64,000 nt of DNA from positions 95,356 through 159,355 of the forward strand of contig NW_023365789.1 in NCBI RefSeq assembly GCF_000003815.2, read 5' to 3'. Source of the stretch: Branchiostoma floridae. Lineage: Eukaryota > Chordata > Leptocardii > Amphioxiformes > Branchiostomatidae. The position numbers and the translations under genes are program-made. Under the pieces are notes generated by a model. It was given only the letters and a program-made list of their open reading frames with translations. It had not been told where the DNA came from and did no database searches. This document shows, in pieces, positions 10,254 to 22,000 of the stretch. How positions within the stretch are numbered: the first letter of the stretch is position 1; the number at the start of each line of letters is the position of its first letter.

Positions 10254-11291
10254 CCCCTGGGAGGGTGTTTATCACGTACGGTGTGGACTTAACGAACGTG
10301 TGAGGTGGTAAGGTGAAGGTTGGGCCATTGTGCATTTGATGCAGTGGGGGGGGGGGGGGAGGTCGCAGTAATTTTTTGATAATTATGCAGTGCAATGGAT
10401 GAAGTATCAACAACTGGCAGGAAAACTATACTAGTTACTTGACAATTTACTACTTAGCACATTTTAAATTTTTTTAATTTCATTTCTGTATATGTAAGTT
10501 GTGGTTTACCTTAAGAAAGTCAATATTTTTATCAGAACCCCAAATACGACGACGATATGTTTAGAGGGGTTATCCCTATAATTTGGCCCAAACGGTGCCT
10601 CATGTTCTTACACTGAGACAATGTGAACCCCGGGACAGTATGGACTTTACAAGCATGTGATGTGATCATAACAATACTTCACGTTTGATGGGAGCGAGGG
10701 GATCTACATTTATTGATTTTTTTTAAACAAGAGAGATGCGGTATCTGTACCTGGCGAAAACGTACGTGGTTATGCTGATAATGGTTTGTCGATATCTAAC
10801 AGTTACTTCACAAAGAAGAACAGATTTAGTTTAATAGGGGTAGGGCACATAGTATTAAGACATATAAACAGAATTTTTCCAAATGTTCTTCTTGTCAGAA
10901 CTTTGTCAGCGGTTAATTGGGCAGATTGACGTCCTTTTCTACCGCAAAAATCAATAAATTCCTAAGATAGAGTCACCTGTTTTGCCCACAACGGTGTTTA
11001 CCAGGTACAGTGTTGACTCAGGTAAATATTGAGGTGACCTTACCGCCGTACGTGAGGTTAGCATCTTATGCTTGTTGGAGGCATGTAATTTTGCAACATT
11101 TCAACATTTTTTGCTACAAACGGAATACTAGTTAGTTCTAAGAAATGTTAACTTTTTTTATTGCATTAATGAATGGCACTATGAACAAAAGTACCATATT
11201 AGTTAGTAAAGTAGTGTATTAGTTCACCCTTCGTGCCCATACAACTGCGCTTCTTGTCATCCATTTGTCAACGGTTAGTTTGTCAGCCATA
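10254..11291. repeat. Diverged repeat copies with the GTGTTTACCAGGTACGGTGT core
   Basis: Core-like segments lie near 10229, 10610 and 10990 (GGTGTTTACCAGGTACAGTG, then GACTCAGGTAAATATTGAG). Paralogous stretches occur in the other blocks. No gene is seen. Confidence 0.7.
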
Positions 11292-11733
11292 TAAAAACTA
11301 TTTCCAAACAATCGTTCCCATCTGGAACGCTTTACTTCTAAATATTATAACTCTAAAACTTCCCCAGCTGTCACAATTAATACCTTTAAGAAAGCAATCC
11401 TAGCTCACTATCTATCTCTTACCGACAACATAATTGACCCCAGTGAGTATGCCCTTGGCTTACCCACTGTCAATGTCCCAGTTGTACACCTTTTTAGATA
11501 TTTCATTTAACATTATTTCTATGATTTATTTTTTATATTTGTTATTATTGTTTATTTGTTATTATTGTTGTTGACATTATTATTACTTTGATTGTTATTA
11601 TTAATTATCATTATAATTATCTTTTTAATATTGTACAAGTTATCGGTACGGTAGGCAACTAGTAAAGATGTTTTTATCTGTTTTTGCCTTCCAACCATGT
11701 TGTGTACACGGTAAAGCTGAAACAAATGAATAA
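11292..11733 (+). mobile_element. 5'-truncated LINE 3' end (insertion)
   Basis: Unit 2 (about 30985) runs straight from GCCATA to GCTTTACGTCC, whereas here about 440 bp intervene. In shifting frames the insert reads like the C-terminal end of a non-LTR reverse transcriptase (VPIWNALL, then INTFKKAILAHYLSL), followed by an AT-rich 3' tail. It is a dead fragment. Confidence 0.5.
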
Positions 11734-12299
11734 TAGCTTCACGTCCTTTACGGCCAGAAAAATCAATAAATACCTTCTAAGTATAGTCACCATGTGCCCG
11801 TACTGACCCTGTGAACTCCTTAATGGTGTTTACCAGGTTCGGTGTTGACTCAGGTAAATATTGAGGTGACTTTACGGCCGTACGTGAGATTAACGTCTCA
11901 AACAGTCGGTACATTTCATGTCTCGGGGTTGTAGCTATAGGGCTGCTTGTGTATTAGTGCCGATAAGAGCTTCGTGTATCGGGCCAAGTTTATAACGTAG
12001 GAGAATCTTTGAAGAGAAATTAAAATTGTGAAGCAAATAATTGTGCTTGTGCAGAAGTATAGATACTTAATAAGAGCTCTGTGTGTCGTGCAATATAATG
12101 TATATCGCAGAAGAAACTTCTATATTAAGATATCTCGGAAGCTATCAAATAGTTCCTGCTGTAATTTAAACGGCAGTAGTCTCTCACCACCCCTGCAGTA
12201 CCGACGCTTCTCGTTAGGGTGACGAATTGGCGAGCGCACTGCAGATTGCGGGCAGAGGTCAACTCACTGTTGAGTTCTCCGAACTGACCAATGTACTTG

Positions 12300-12756
12300 T
12301 TGACTCGCTGTTGTTTGTTTGTTTGTTTATTTCGATATCCAATTAGAGTTTACAATGTTGTTGTTCATCCGTCGTCGTTGTATTCGACGATGACTGAAAC
12401 ATCCCGCCAGATGTCAACATGTCCAACGTGGGGTTTTAGACTTGAATTTTCTTAAATTCCATAGCCAATTATTACAAACTGTGTAATTGATAATAACTGA
12501 ACCATATGAGGGTCCAATCAAGCTATACCTTGTAACCGTTCATTTATTCATTCATCATCAGTGATTAGATAACTGAGATGTGATCGTAACACTGATACAG
12601 TAGTGACCCCGACACTAGCCTCGAGACTTTTTGCCCACTTGGGCCCCAATATACAGTGCCGTATTATTAACCTCATATTATGTCACTTGTATGTTGTTTA
12701 AAAAAAATCACTAAGGCGCACACTCACATACATACTCACATACATACGCACACACG

Positions 12757-12808
<52 letters not shown>

Positions 12809-12970
12809 CACGCACACACACACACATACATACATATACACGCACACATACACACGGGTCTATTGATGAGGTAAATTGATATAAACTACAAAACAACAAG
12901 GTTCCGAATACTTAGAGTTTTCCCTATTCAGGCAGCAGGTTGTTACCAACAAGGTGTTGCAGTGTTAATC
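12300..12970. repeat. Intergenic stretch with a CA/TA microsatellite
   Basis: The main run is (CA)n at about 12744-12800, passing into CACATA/TATACACG repeats to about 12860. The equivalent run in unit 2 is at 31998-32106. Nothing coding is seen. Confidence 0.85.
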
Positions 12971-12974
12971 TTGG

Positions 12975-13298
12975 AGTGTTCGTGTAAAGTTTGAATGTAC
13001 AGGCGGTTTGTCGTCTCAGTTCTCTCTCAACCAACTGGGAAGTGTTCATGTAAAGTTTGAATGTACAGGCGGTTTGTCGTCTCACTTCTCTCTCAACCAA
13101 CTGGGAAGTGTTCATGTAAAGTTTGAATGTACAGGCGGTTTGTCTCACTTCTCTCTCAACCAACTGGGAAGTGTCCATGTAAAGTTTGAATGTACAGGCG
13201 GTTTGTCTCACTTCTCTCTCAACCAACTGGGAAGTGTTCATGTAAAGTTTGAGTGTACAGGCGGTTTGTCGTCTCACTTCTCTCTCAACCAACTGGGC
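12975..13298. repeat. 66/63-bp minisatellite, about five units
   Basis: The unit begins AAGTGTTCATGTAAAGTTTG and ends TCTCTCAACCAACTGGG. Some units lack 3 bp (GTC), giving 63 bp. Because both lengths are multiples of three, all frames stay open and give false repeat proteins. Unit 2 has only two units at 32227-32358. Confidence 0.92.
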
Positions 13299-13331
13299 GT
13301 ACTTTTCTGCTCACGTACATATCGTTAGACT

Positions 13332-13379
13332 GCGCATGCGCCTTGATAAAAAGCTAACCTTCTCTCATATGTCACGTGA
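13332..13379. promoter_or_regulatory. NRF1-like palindrome plus E-box module (block 1, second)
   Basis: GCGCATGCGC at 13332-13341 and TCACGTGA at 13372-13379, exactly 40 bp apart, directly after the minisatellite. Confidence 0.45.
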
Positions 13380-14245
13380 GGTACGGAAGGGCGGCAAAGC
13401 GCCTTTCATTATTTTGCGTGATGATTTCATAAACTTTCCGTGAAAATATCAAAGATCATCAAACCTCGACCGAAAAAGTTGACCTTTATTGCAGTGATCA
13501 CTTGGTTTTTCTTTTGCGAACTGTTAAGGCATACAAATCCATGGCGAGTAGAGATATTATGAAGTTACACCTGTGTGCTTAGGTGTTCCTGTGAACCCAG
13601 GAGAGTGTTTACCAGGTTCGGTGTTGACCTAACGAACGTGTAAGGTAATCAGGTGAAAGAAAGTTCATTTGATGATTTTGCGGGGGAGGGGGGCGGTAGC
13701 ATTTATCAATCTTTGCAAGAGGGGAGATATGATTCTGACACCTCACGGAAATATTACTATTTACATGACAATACTAATCAAAAAAGGGCCAAATATAAGG
13801 CGATGATACGCATAGATGTGGTATCTGTATGGAGGTTCCAACAAATTCGGTGTTGACTTCAGAAACATGTGAGGTAATAGAAGTTAAAGGACGGGTCATT
13901 TATATTATTTTGATGGAGAATGCAGTTTTCAAGATTTTGGCGTACTTTTCAACAAGACAGATGCACCATGGATTCCTGTTGGAAATATTAATGGTTAATT
14001 AGTTAGTAGTACATGTAGTTGCTATAAATGATGGTTGACACGTTTGTAGGAGAGCATCTCTATGGTTGTATCGACACGTTTTGTTCCAATCGTTAAAAAG
14101 CTGACATGCCTCTTGTTCAGAGAGACCCTAAAACCCCGGAGAGGGGCGGTACCCGGTACAGTGTGGACTTTACGATAAGGCGCAGAACGTTTTACAGCAG
14201 GGGCTGGTGGTGCTGTGACATTTATTGATTTTTGTTTTATTAAGA

Positions 14246-16000
14246 CAGCCGCCACGCCACGTCGAGAGTTCGAGGCTTTTTTATTTTCCTTCCGCGAGAG
14301 AAAGTAGTCCGTTCTATGACTTCGGGCGCCAACAGACCCTACAAGAAAGCTTATCGCAGGAGTATATTGCCGTTCATCTTACTAATGTCAAGTTATTTAC
14401 AATATTTTAGACGCATTTGTTATCTCTGTGGATTTTTGAACCGATAGTTTATCGTTTTCCCGTCAATGATATGGCCCGAAATCTCGTGATTTTCGTGTAA
14501 TTTCCCCTCATATTTTCTAACTGTTGTAGATTTCAAACCAACAGGAATTTGGGACCACAAGAAAGAGCAAACATTGTAGTTTCTGTCGGTATAAGGCTCA
14601 TCATAGATTTTGAGGGCGTAATGCAAATGCCGTCAATCCGCGCGGAGTCATGTCATAATTTTGACTCCAGAATAGAACGCGCCCGATTTGACTTTTTCAG
14701 TAATTATCGGCTCTGGACAGGTCTTCGTCCCATAGATATCGAATCTTTGGCCGGAACCAAGTTAACAGTGGTCCCCCGTATATAAATTCCAACTTTCAAG
14801 TTGATATGCCAATCCGAGATGATATAAATATAACTTCAAAAGTTCTAACTGACTACCGTAGCGAACCGCGCGCCGTTTTGGGACAGTTCTACGTTCCATG
14901 GCCCCCGGGCGTTGGGACTACTTACAAGAAAGCCTGCTGCTTGAGTTTACAACTATGTATGTTCAACATTTCATCGCATATACAACTTTCAAGCTTCTCA
15001 CTTCACTCCTTTGGATTTTTAACAGATTTGTCTAGCTGTATCCATTTGATTTTATAACCTGAAATCAGTTGATTTTAGTGCAATTTCCACCGCTTTTTCA
15101 TCTTGTGACAGATTTGAAAATAAACGGAAAATTTAGTGCACAGAATAGTCCGAATTCCCTTCTTTCAGTCGGTATATGGCATACTATCCATTTCGTGGTA
15201 GTAATAGGCTTTTTTCCCAATCGCGCGAGGGCACCTCATCAGAGGCATTCAAAAAAGAACGCTTCCGCCCTTGCGTCAACGCCCGTTCCACGGAGCCCGC
15301 GCCAGACACGCACCGCCGTATTTGCGTCCTAGTTGCCGTAAGACCAATGTAGCATTTGCTAATTCAGTCCGTCTCAACGCTGTTTTATTCCGTATGCGTC
15401 CTCTGACAATACCGGGGATGTGCATCGGTACCGCAACTTGTGTTAAAAAGTCAGCTGTACTCGAATCAGCTACACCAACAACTTGCAATATTTGCGCGTA
15501 AAACAGTCGATAAGGTGACCCCGATAGACACGGACTTTAAAACCTTTCCAAATTTCAAACCAACAGGATCTTTACATGAGTTGTAGTCGAAGATTCGACA
15601 ATGCTAATTCACTAGTCATTAAAGATAGAATCGAGGGCGTAATGCAAATGCCGTCAATGTGAAATTCGTCGAAATTTTTGCCCCGTAAGGCACCGCCATT
15701 TTGCTAATTTTACTATGTAACAAATATGACCATGAAACTAACTTTAATTGCCGTAAAATCCCCCCAAAACGGTTTATACAGAGAGCACATGGTGTTCCCT
15801 TCTTGTGCATATAACGCAATCTTTGTAAAATGGCCACCAAATAGGTTTAAAACAGCTGTTTAAGTCGGGTGAAATTTCATCCAACTGTCACGCGACAAGC
15901 CTTTCCTTAGCAACGACGTTGCTAGGGACCGCGGAACACTTCGAACTGCAAATAAAAACGGTTCGATTCGTGTTCGATTTACTACGTGGCGTGGCGGCTG
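14246..16000. mobile_element. 1755-bp DNA transposon with 17-bp terminal inverted repeats
   Basis: The left end CAGCCGCCACGCCACGT and the right end ACGTGGCGTGGCGGCTG are perfect 17-bp inverted repeats. AAGA (14242-14245 and 16001-16004) flanks it as a 4-bp target-site duplication. Unit 2 keeps the empty site (ATTAAGAGGCGCC near 33276-33288). Internally, GAGGGCGTAATGCAAATGCC occurs twice (about 14609 and 15632). No transposase-like ORF is seen, so it is non-autonomous; the superfamily is unassigned. Confidence 0.85.
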
Positions 16001-16145
16001 AAGAGGCGCCTGCCTAAATAAATTTTACGTTGCTACTTGTGAGGATTTACGAATGACTGGTTTATTGACTATGTACTTACTTGGCAAAGTCAACAGACAC
16101 AAGTGTGATGCATGTGTCTGTAGGCTAGTTTTGGATGGTCATCCA

Positions 16146-16605
16146 AAGACGGTTATGGAGAGACTTTACGTTACCAACATGTGTACTTTCCATAAAATAC
16201 TTCAACCAACCTTCCACTCTTTACAGTAAATTACATCTCGTATCTCACCAACACACCTACAGCACAAGATCCGCAAAACGCAATGACTTCAAACTATCAA
16301 AACCAAAAACAACAGCTGCAACGAAGTCTTTTCTCTACCGGTGCTCAAAATCCTACAACACTCTTCCGCAACACATCAGATCATCCGTTCCATCATCCTT
16401 CAAGCTACTCATCAAAGACAGGCTAAAAAGGACTCAAACATTCTGAACTGGTAGCACATTGAAATTGATGGAAATATGTATATACTATGTAATGTTATGT
16501 GTATGTGTACCAATGTAATGTATATGTTTTAATGTATGACCCCAGGAAGAGTAGTGGATGCACAAGTGTATTCACTAATGGGTGTCATTTTAAAAATAAA
16601 CAATA
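16146..16605 (+). mobile_element. 5'-truncated L2/CR1-like LINE insertion
   Basis: The ORF to 16446 ends with a typical non-LTR reverse transcriptase C-terminus: SAKRNDFKLSKPKTTAATKS, then LYRCSKSYNTLPQHIRSS and SSFKLLIKDRLKR. The 3' tail (GACCCCAGGAAGAGTAG, ending AAAAATAAACAATA) is L2-like. ATCCA at 16141-16145 and 16606-16610 is the target-site duplication. The empty site is intact in unit 2 at about 33417-33421. Only the last roughly 100 codons of the pol gene remain. Confidence 0.8.
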
Positions 16606-16610
16606 ATCCA

Positions 16611-19024
16611 TGCATATTAGACAGTCTTAACGGTGAATTATTGCCTTATTGTACTGCCTCAGCGGTGTTTTGTGGCTATCCGCTAGTTAGCCAACGCCTT
16701 ACACAGCCACACACAGTGTAATAATTGCCTTATGATTGGAGTTATCTTTCTTTCGTGCCTCCGTCTCCATATACTGACCTTGTGCACTCCGTAAGAGTGT
16801 TTACCAAGCACGGTGTTGATTCAGATATGTCTGGAGATGTAGGGACTTTGAAGGTGAAAGGTTAAAAACGGCTCACTTTAGTTTTGTGGGGAGGGGGTGA
16901 TTAAGTAACATTTCAAATTTTCGCTACAAGGAGAATACTTGTTAGTTATCACAAATGACAACATTTGGGGTTATGATGGCTTTTCATGAATGACACTATG
17001 AACACATGTCATCCAAATGGTTAGTTAAGTAGTGTATTAGACTAAGTTCACCCGTCATACCATTGTGCCCGTACGTAATGACATTGCGAATTCCACAATG
17101 ATGTTTACCAGGTAAATATTGAGGTGACCTTACGGCCGTACGTGAGGTTAACATCTTATGCTTGTTGGAGGGATGTAATTTCGCAACATTGCAACATTTT
17201 TGGCTACAAACGGAATACTATTTAGTTCTAAGAAATGTTAACTTTTTTAGTGCTTTTAATGAATGACACTATGAGCAAAAATGCCATATTAGTTAGTAAA
17301 GTAGTGTATTAGTTCACCCATCGAGCCCATACAACTGCGCTTCTTATCAGCCATTTGTCAACGGTTTGTTTGTCAGCCATATAGCTTTACGTCCTTTACA
17401 GCCGCAAAAAAATAATAAATACCTTCTAAGTGTAGTCACCATGTGACCATTGTGACCTTGTGAACTCCACAACGGTGTTTACCAGGTGCGGTGTTGACTC
17501 AGGTAAATATTGAGGTGACATTTCGGCCGTACGTGAGGTTAGCGTCTTAAACAGGCGGCGCATTCCATGTCTCGGGAGAGGGGGTGCTTGTTGGCTCACT
17601 GTTCTTGTTCATCTGTCGTCAAGGTAGCCATGAAGATGGAGAGCTGTCTCCAGGCCCGTCAGGCACATCATAATGTAAAAAAAAAACATCGTGGAGGCTT
17701 CTAGGGAGTTTGGTTTCTAATCTTCTCATGAAGCAGTATATAAGTGGGTAAGGTCTGTGTGAGTAGGACAAACCTATCAGAGCTGTGTGTAGAACAGACG
17801 TATATCAGAGCTGCTATTCCGCAACAGAACAAAACCGGTGCGTTAGGTCTTGAGGCTGTTCACTGGATATTTCAAACTACGTTTAGCTGTAATATTAAAG
17901 GTGGTACAATCAGACTTCATGGTCCATGAAATACAATCACCAGATGCCATTATCATCCATGGAATCTTATTTCACCGCACCACAAGATTAACACTGAAAA
18001 TAGCTGTAAGCACAATGAAGAATGAAAACAAATGAAAACATTAACGTTGCCGATAGTTCATCATTGTAAATGCCATGATACTATTTCATGAACATCATTT
18101 GAACGCTATCAAAGCACTACAGTATTTATCATTGGTAATACAGCATAAAACCAGCTAAAACTGATAACAGTTTTGTGTATTTTTATTAACCATGTATATT
18201 CTAACTCTTGTTTATCAATAACTTATCTCTTGAATTGTTAAAATGTAAATATCACAGCTGAAGAATACTAACCACAAGCGATACTAATATAACACCATAC
18301 GTAGGACGTACATTGTAATTTTGTGATAAGCTAAGTCTTGTTACATGCTATTCAGTCCTTTTGGCCAATTTCTATTTTTCTACCTACCAATTTCGCAACA
18401 CCACAATTGCATATCTAGTAAGATAGAAATAATGTCTCAGTAGTGCACTTCTGATACATTTTTGTCCCGTTTTCAATTCCACCTTACACATTGAGGATAT
18501 GCTTGAGTACATTACATCAGGCCATGGCTCATCACAGGACAGAATGGATGGTCCCAAGACGAGTCAATCATTGTGACAGCTTTTACGTTGTATCATCATC
18601 ATTTCAAGCTGTTGTACAGTGCTCGTCTGTTCACAGGTATAGCTGACGTGCCTCAAATCCTAAACTACAACTGAACCAAACTAGAAGATATTATCAAGTG
18701 AACAAGCAGACTAATCTTAGCATAAAGTTCATCTGAGTTGGAAGATTACACGTATGCACAGTGTGGAAAAGTTAAATTGTTCTCCAACTCAGGAATTTGG
18801 ACTAAACGGAATTTTCTACCGAATCCCCCAGTCTCCTCCAGCTCTCTGACCCGGTCTCTCTGGACTGCCAACTACTATTGACCAATTGCTGACGTCACAA
18901 GTGATAAAAGTCACGTGTTCAGAGCAATCGGGTCAGATTGCCAATGAAGGCGGAGTGATTCGGTCGAAAAGTCAGGTCACCTGTACTTACATCATGCTCC
19001 GTTACTGTTACAGTAGCGGAGAAG
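16611..19024. repeat. Distal part of block 1 and 3' flank of gene B
   Basis: Core repeat copies (GTGTTTACC...GGTGTTGA) lie near 16797, 17100 and 17475. From about 17700 the sequence is shared with 35700-36000 and 52740-52920. The downstream region 18050-19024 shows no supported exon. Confidence 0.6.
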
Positions 19025-22000
19025 TCACCGCAATCGACAAGTTCTCGTAGAGTTGTCAGCACTGTTACTTCTTGCTAGCTGCAGCCTGTAATAAAAGTAG
19101 AAAAAGTCTCAACTCCAACTGATATTGAATGTTCAAAGAGCTACGGGACATGTCGGAGTCATAGAAAGGAAGAAAATACTTTCCTTTAACCCACCAGTCT
19201 GACTTTATTGTTGTCGAGGCTACCGCTTTGTTAACAGTCTGCAAGGTGGTTTTATTGTATAGTCACACAAATCAACAGTACCGCCCCAGAGTTGCATTCC
19301 GTAACTGATTGCCTTTTGTCATAAGAGATCTTAGTGCAAATTGCACTACTTTACTGTTTATACATGCAATGCTCTTAATCTACCGTACGTTTTCACACAT
19401 TTCTCGTCAGACAGTAAGGTACCGGCACTTAGAGGGGTGAGGAAATGTCAACACCATATAATTAAATGAGTGTTTTACCTTCATCTTCTCCACAGTGATA
19501 ATTGCCTGTCGAACCTCCTCCCTACTGAACCTGTCCTGCACATGGCGAAGTCGGTCAGCACAGTCTGGGGAGGAAAGTGACACATGTTGTCTGGTAAGTG
19601 ATAATGTTCGTGGTCCTTCTGTAGTGTACCGGTGTAATAATGGTGGTGACTATAGAAGGAGAAGGTTATGACTGATGTTCGTAATCTTTTTTCTTCTTTT
19701 TTTCGTTTTTTTCTGGTAAGGTCATGTTCCAAATACAACTCACATATAAAGGTTGCTTTCTGACAACGCAATACTGAATAACACACACATGTAGTTAAGA
19801 ACCACAGTTTCCTTAGCCGTTGGTTTAGAGAGTTAGGCAATATTAGATTTGGTCATTCGTAACACGAGGTACAAAGGGACTTGACTCGTGGGCATGAAAG
19901 CTCTATTTATGTAGTACAGCATAGAGGTCTTTATCGTATATATAACATAAAGCTATCCTTCTCACCGTTGAATGTGGGCCTGTCCTCCGGGTTCTGACTC
20001 CAACATGTCTGCATCAGCTGACTGACTGACGTCACGTCCTCTCGGTCTGTGGGGATCAGGGTCAGGTCAGGTCGCTGTCCTGACGTCACGGCAAGCCTGA
20101 TGAGGGCAGAGTTCACAGCATCTTGGAAAGAAAAGATGTTTCATGAATGCATCAAATCTATCTAAATTTATATAAAAATAACTGTTCAATCTCTCCTCTA
20201 TTAGCATATGCATTGCCTTATTGATTGTCAATCACCTACATTGAATCGATTGGAAACACTACCGCCGATGAAGTCCGACTCGGTAATTCGCAAGTTTATG
20301 GTGTGATGTAAATGAGGATAAAAACTTGTAGGCTCCAATTTTATTATGTATTATCCAGGGACTTCGACCCGTCCGCTTTGCGTGGGTACATGCGCACTTC
20401 GAACCTTGAATTAGCTTATAACTGCATATTATAAGAAAGCCAGATGTCGTGATGAAAGGACTGAGCTGAGAGATCGTGTACTCACTCCCATATGGCCCCG
20501 TTCTTGTTACTATTTCCCATAGCAGCACTTCAAAACTGAAATTGAGACAAATCTTACTCAGATCGAAGAAAACGTGACATATCTGGCTATTAATTAGATA
20601 TCCACCCTACTGGTACTAAGTTCAGTACAATCGAAAGTCTAGGTGTCGAATACAGTTTTTACGTATACGAGTATTTGTGTCATTCGTTTCACTTCTTCAT
20701 ATAACTTTGTTTCTTTGTCAAAAGAAAAACAGTAGAAGTACCTGTAGACGTCAAACTTCTCAGTTGGAACAAGGTTGATGTCCAAGAAGTACTCTGGCGG
20801 CGCATGCGTGATTGTGCTACCTTCCGGACTGGTTTTGGTGACAACACGAGATTCGGCTTTCCACTTGGACAGACCAAAGTCTGAAATCTGAAATTGTTTG
20901 TTCCCCAAAATACCGTTATTAAATTAATACATTTTTCATTCTTTTCAAAACTGACTAAACTGACATTTTTCTCTTACAATAGTAATCATTACCTTCACCG
21001 CCACCCCCCACCCCACCCCCAGTGACACATTTCCCCCTAGAGCAGACTTACCGAGGAGGGAGTGGGTGACACTGAACAGAGCCAGGTCAACGAGCGCAAA
21101 AACTGGGGACAACTTGTTGCAACGGGGCAAGTCTGCAAGTGCAGCTTGCCCATACAAAGAGCAATTACAAACCATTCAGCACCTGTTACAAACTGCAGTC
21201 TTGGTCCATCCTGCTCAGACAGTGACCTGAGAGAGGCCACGAGGCAACCAGCAGATAGATAAAGAGTTGGAGCGACAAGATATGATGATGATTACTTTCA
21301 CATGAAAGTCCCCATACAGTACTTCACAAGTGACCAGGTGGACATTTATACCTTACGCTGGTAATTGTTACCTTCACATGGAAGTCGCCATCCAGTAGCA
21401 CGTTCTCTGCCTTCAGATCACAGTGGAGAATCTGTGGGTTCTGGCAGTGCAGGAAAGTCATCCCCAGGGAGATCTCGTGCGCCATTCTCCACCTCAGGGC
21501 CCAGGGCACGTCCACATCCCGCAGCAGCCCGGCCAGAGAGCCGTTCTCCATGTAGGGCATCACGATGGCGAAGTTTGGGTCCAGACAGACCCCCAGCAGA
21601 CTGATGACGTGGACCGAATTGCTGGCCAGCTTCAATTTCCTTGCTTCAGAATACAGCACTTCTTGCTCACTTGAGATATAAAAAAACATGACAAAAATAT
21701 GTTTTTTATTTGTACAACTAAACAAACCTGTGTGCAGTTTGTATAACATTAAAACTATCGTGATAGTAGTAGTAAGGGTAAATTAAAGAAACCAAACCCT
21801 AACCTTCCTTCTATCTGGCGAGTCAGCAGATATTTGACAGCTACGTCCTGCTTCCAGTCCAGATGTCGGGCTTGCATTACGTAAGCGAACCCCCCACGGC
21901 CGAGAATGGACTGTTCCTCCAGTCGTTCAAAGTTGATGATGGGAAACTTTTGGTCAACCGTCACGCTGGGGTATTTTCTTGCGCTGGAAAATACATCATC

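Noticed and set aside
13008-13328. Apparent repeat protein of about 106 codons on both strands
   Set aside because: The minisatellite unit is a multiple of three, so frames stay open automatically; only two units exist in the paralogous site.
14549-15501. Several ORFs of 70-90 codons inside the transposon
   Set aside because: No transposase motif, no continuity between them, and both strands are open; chance frames in GC-richer DNA.
21365-21674. Plus-strand ORFs opposite the kinase exon, also at 38860-39139
   Set aside because: Antisense shadows of a conserved coding exon.
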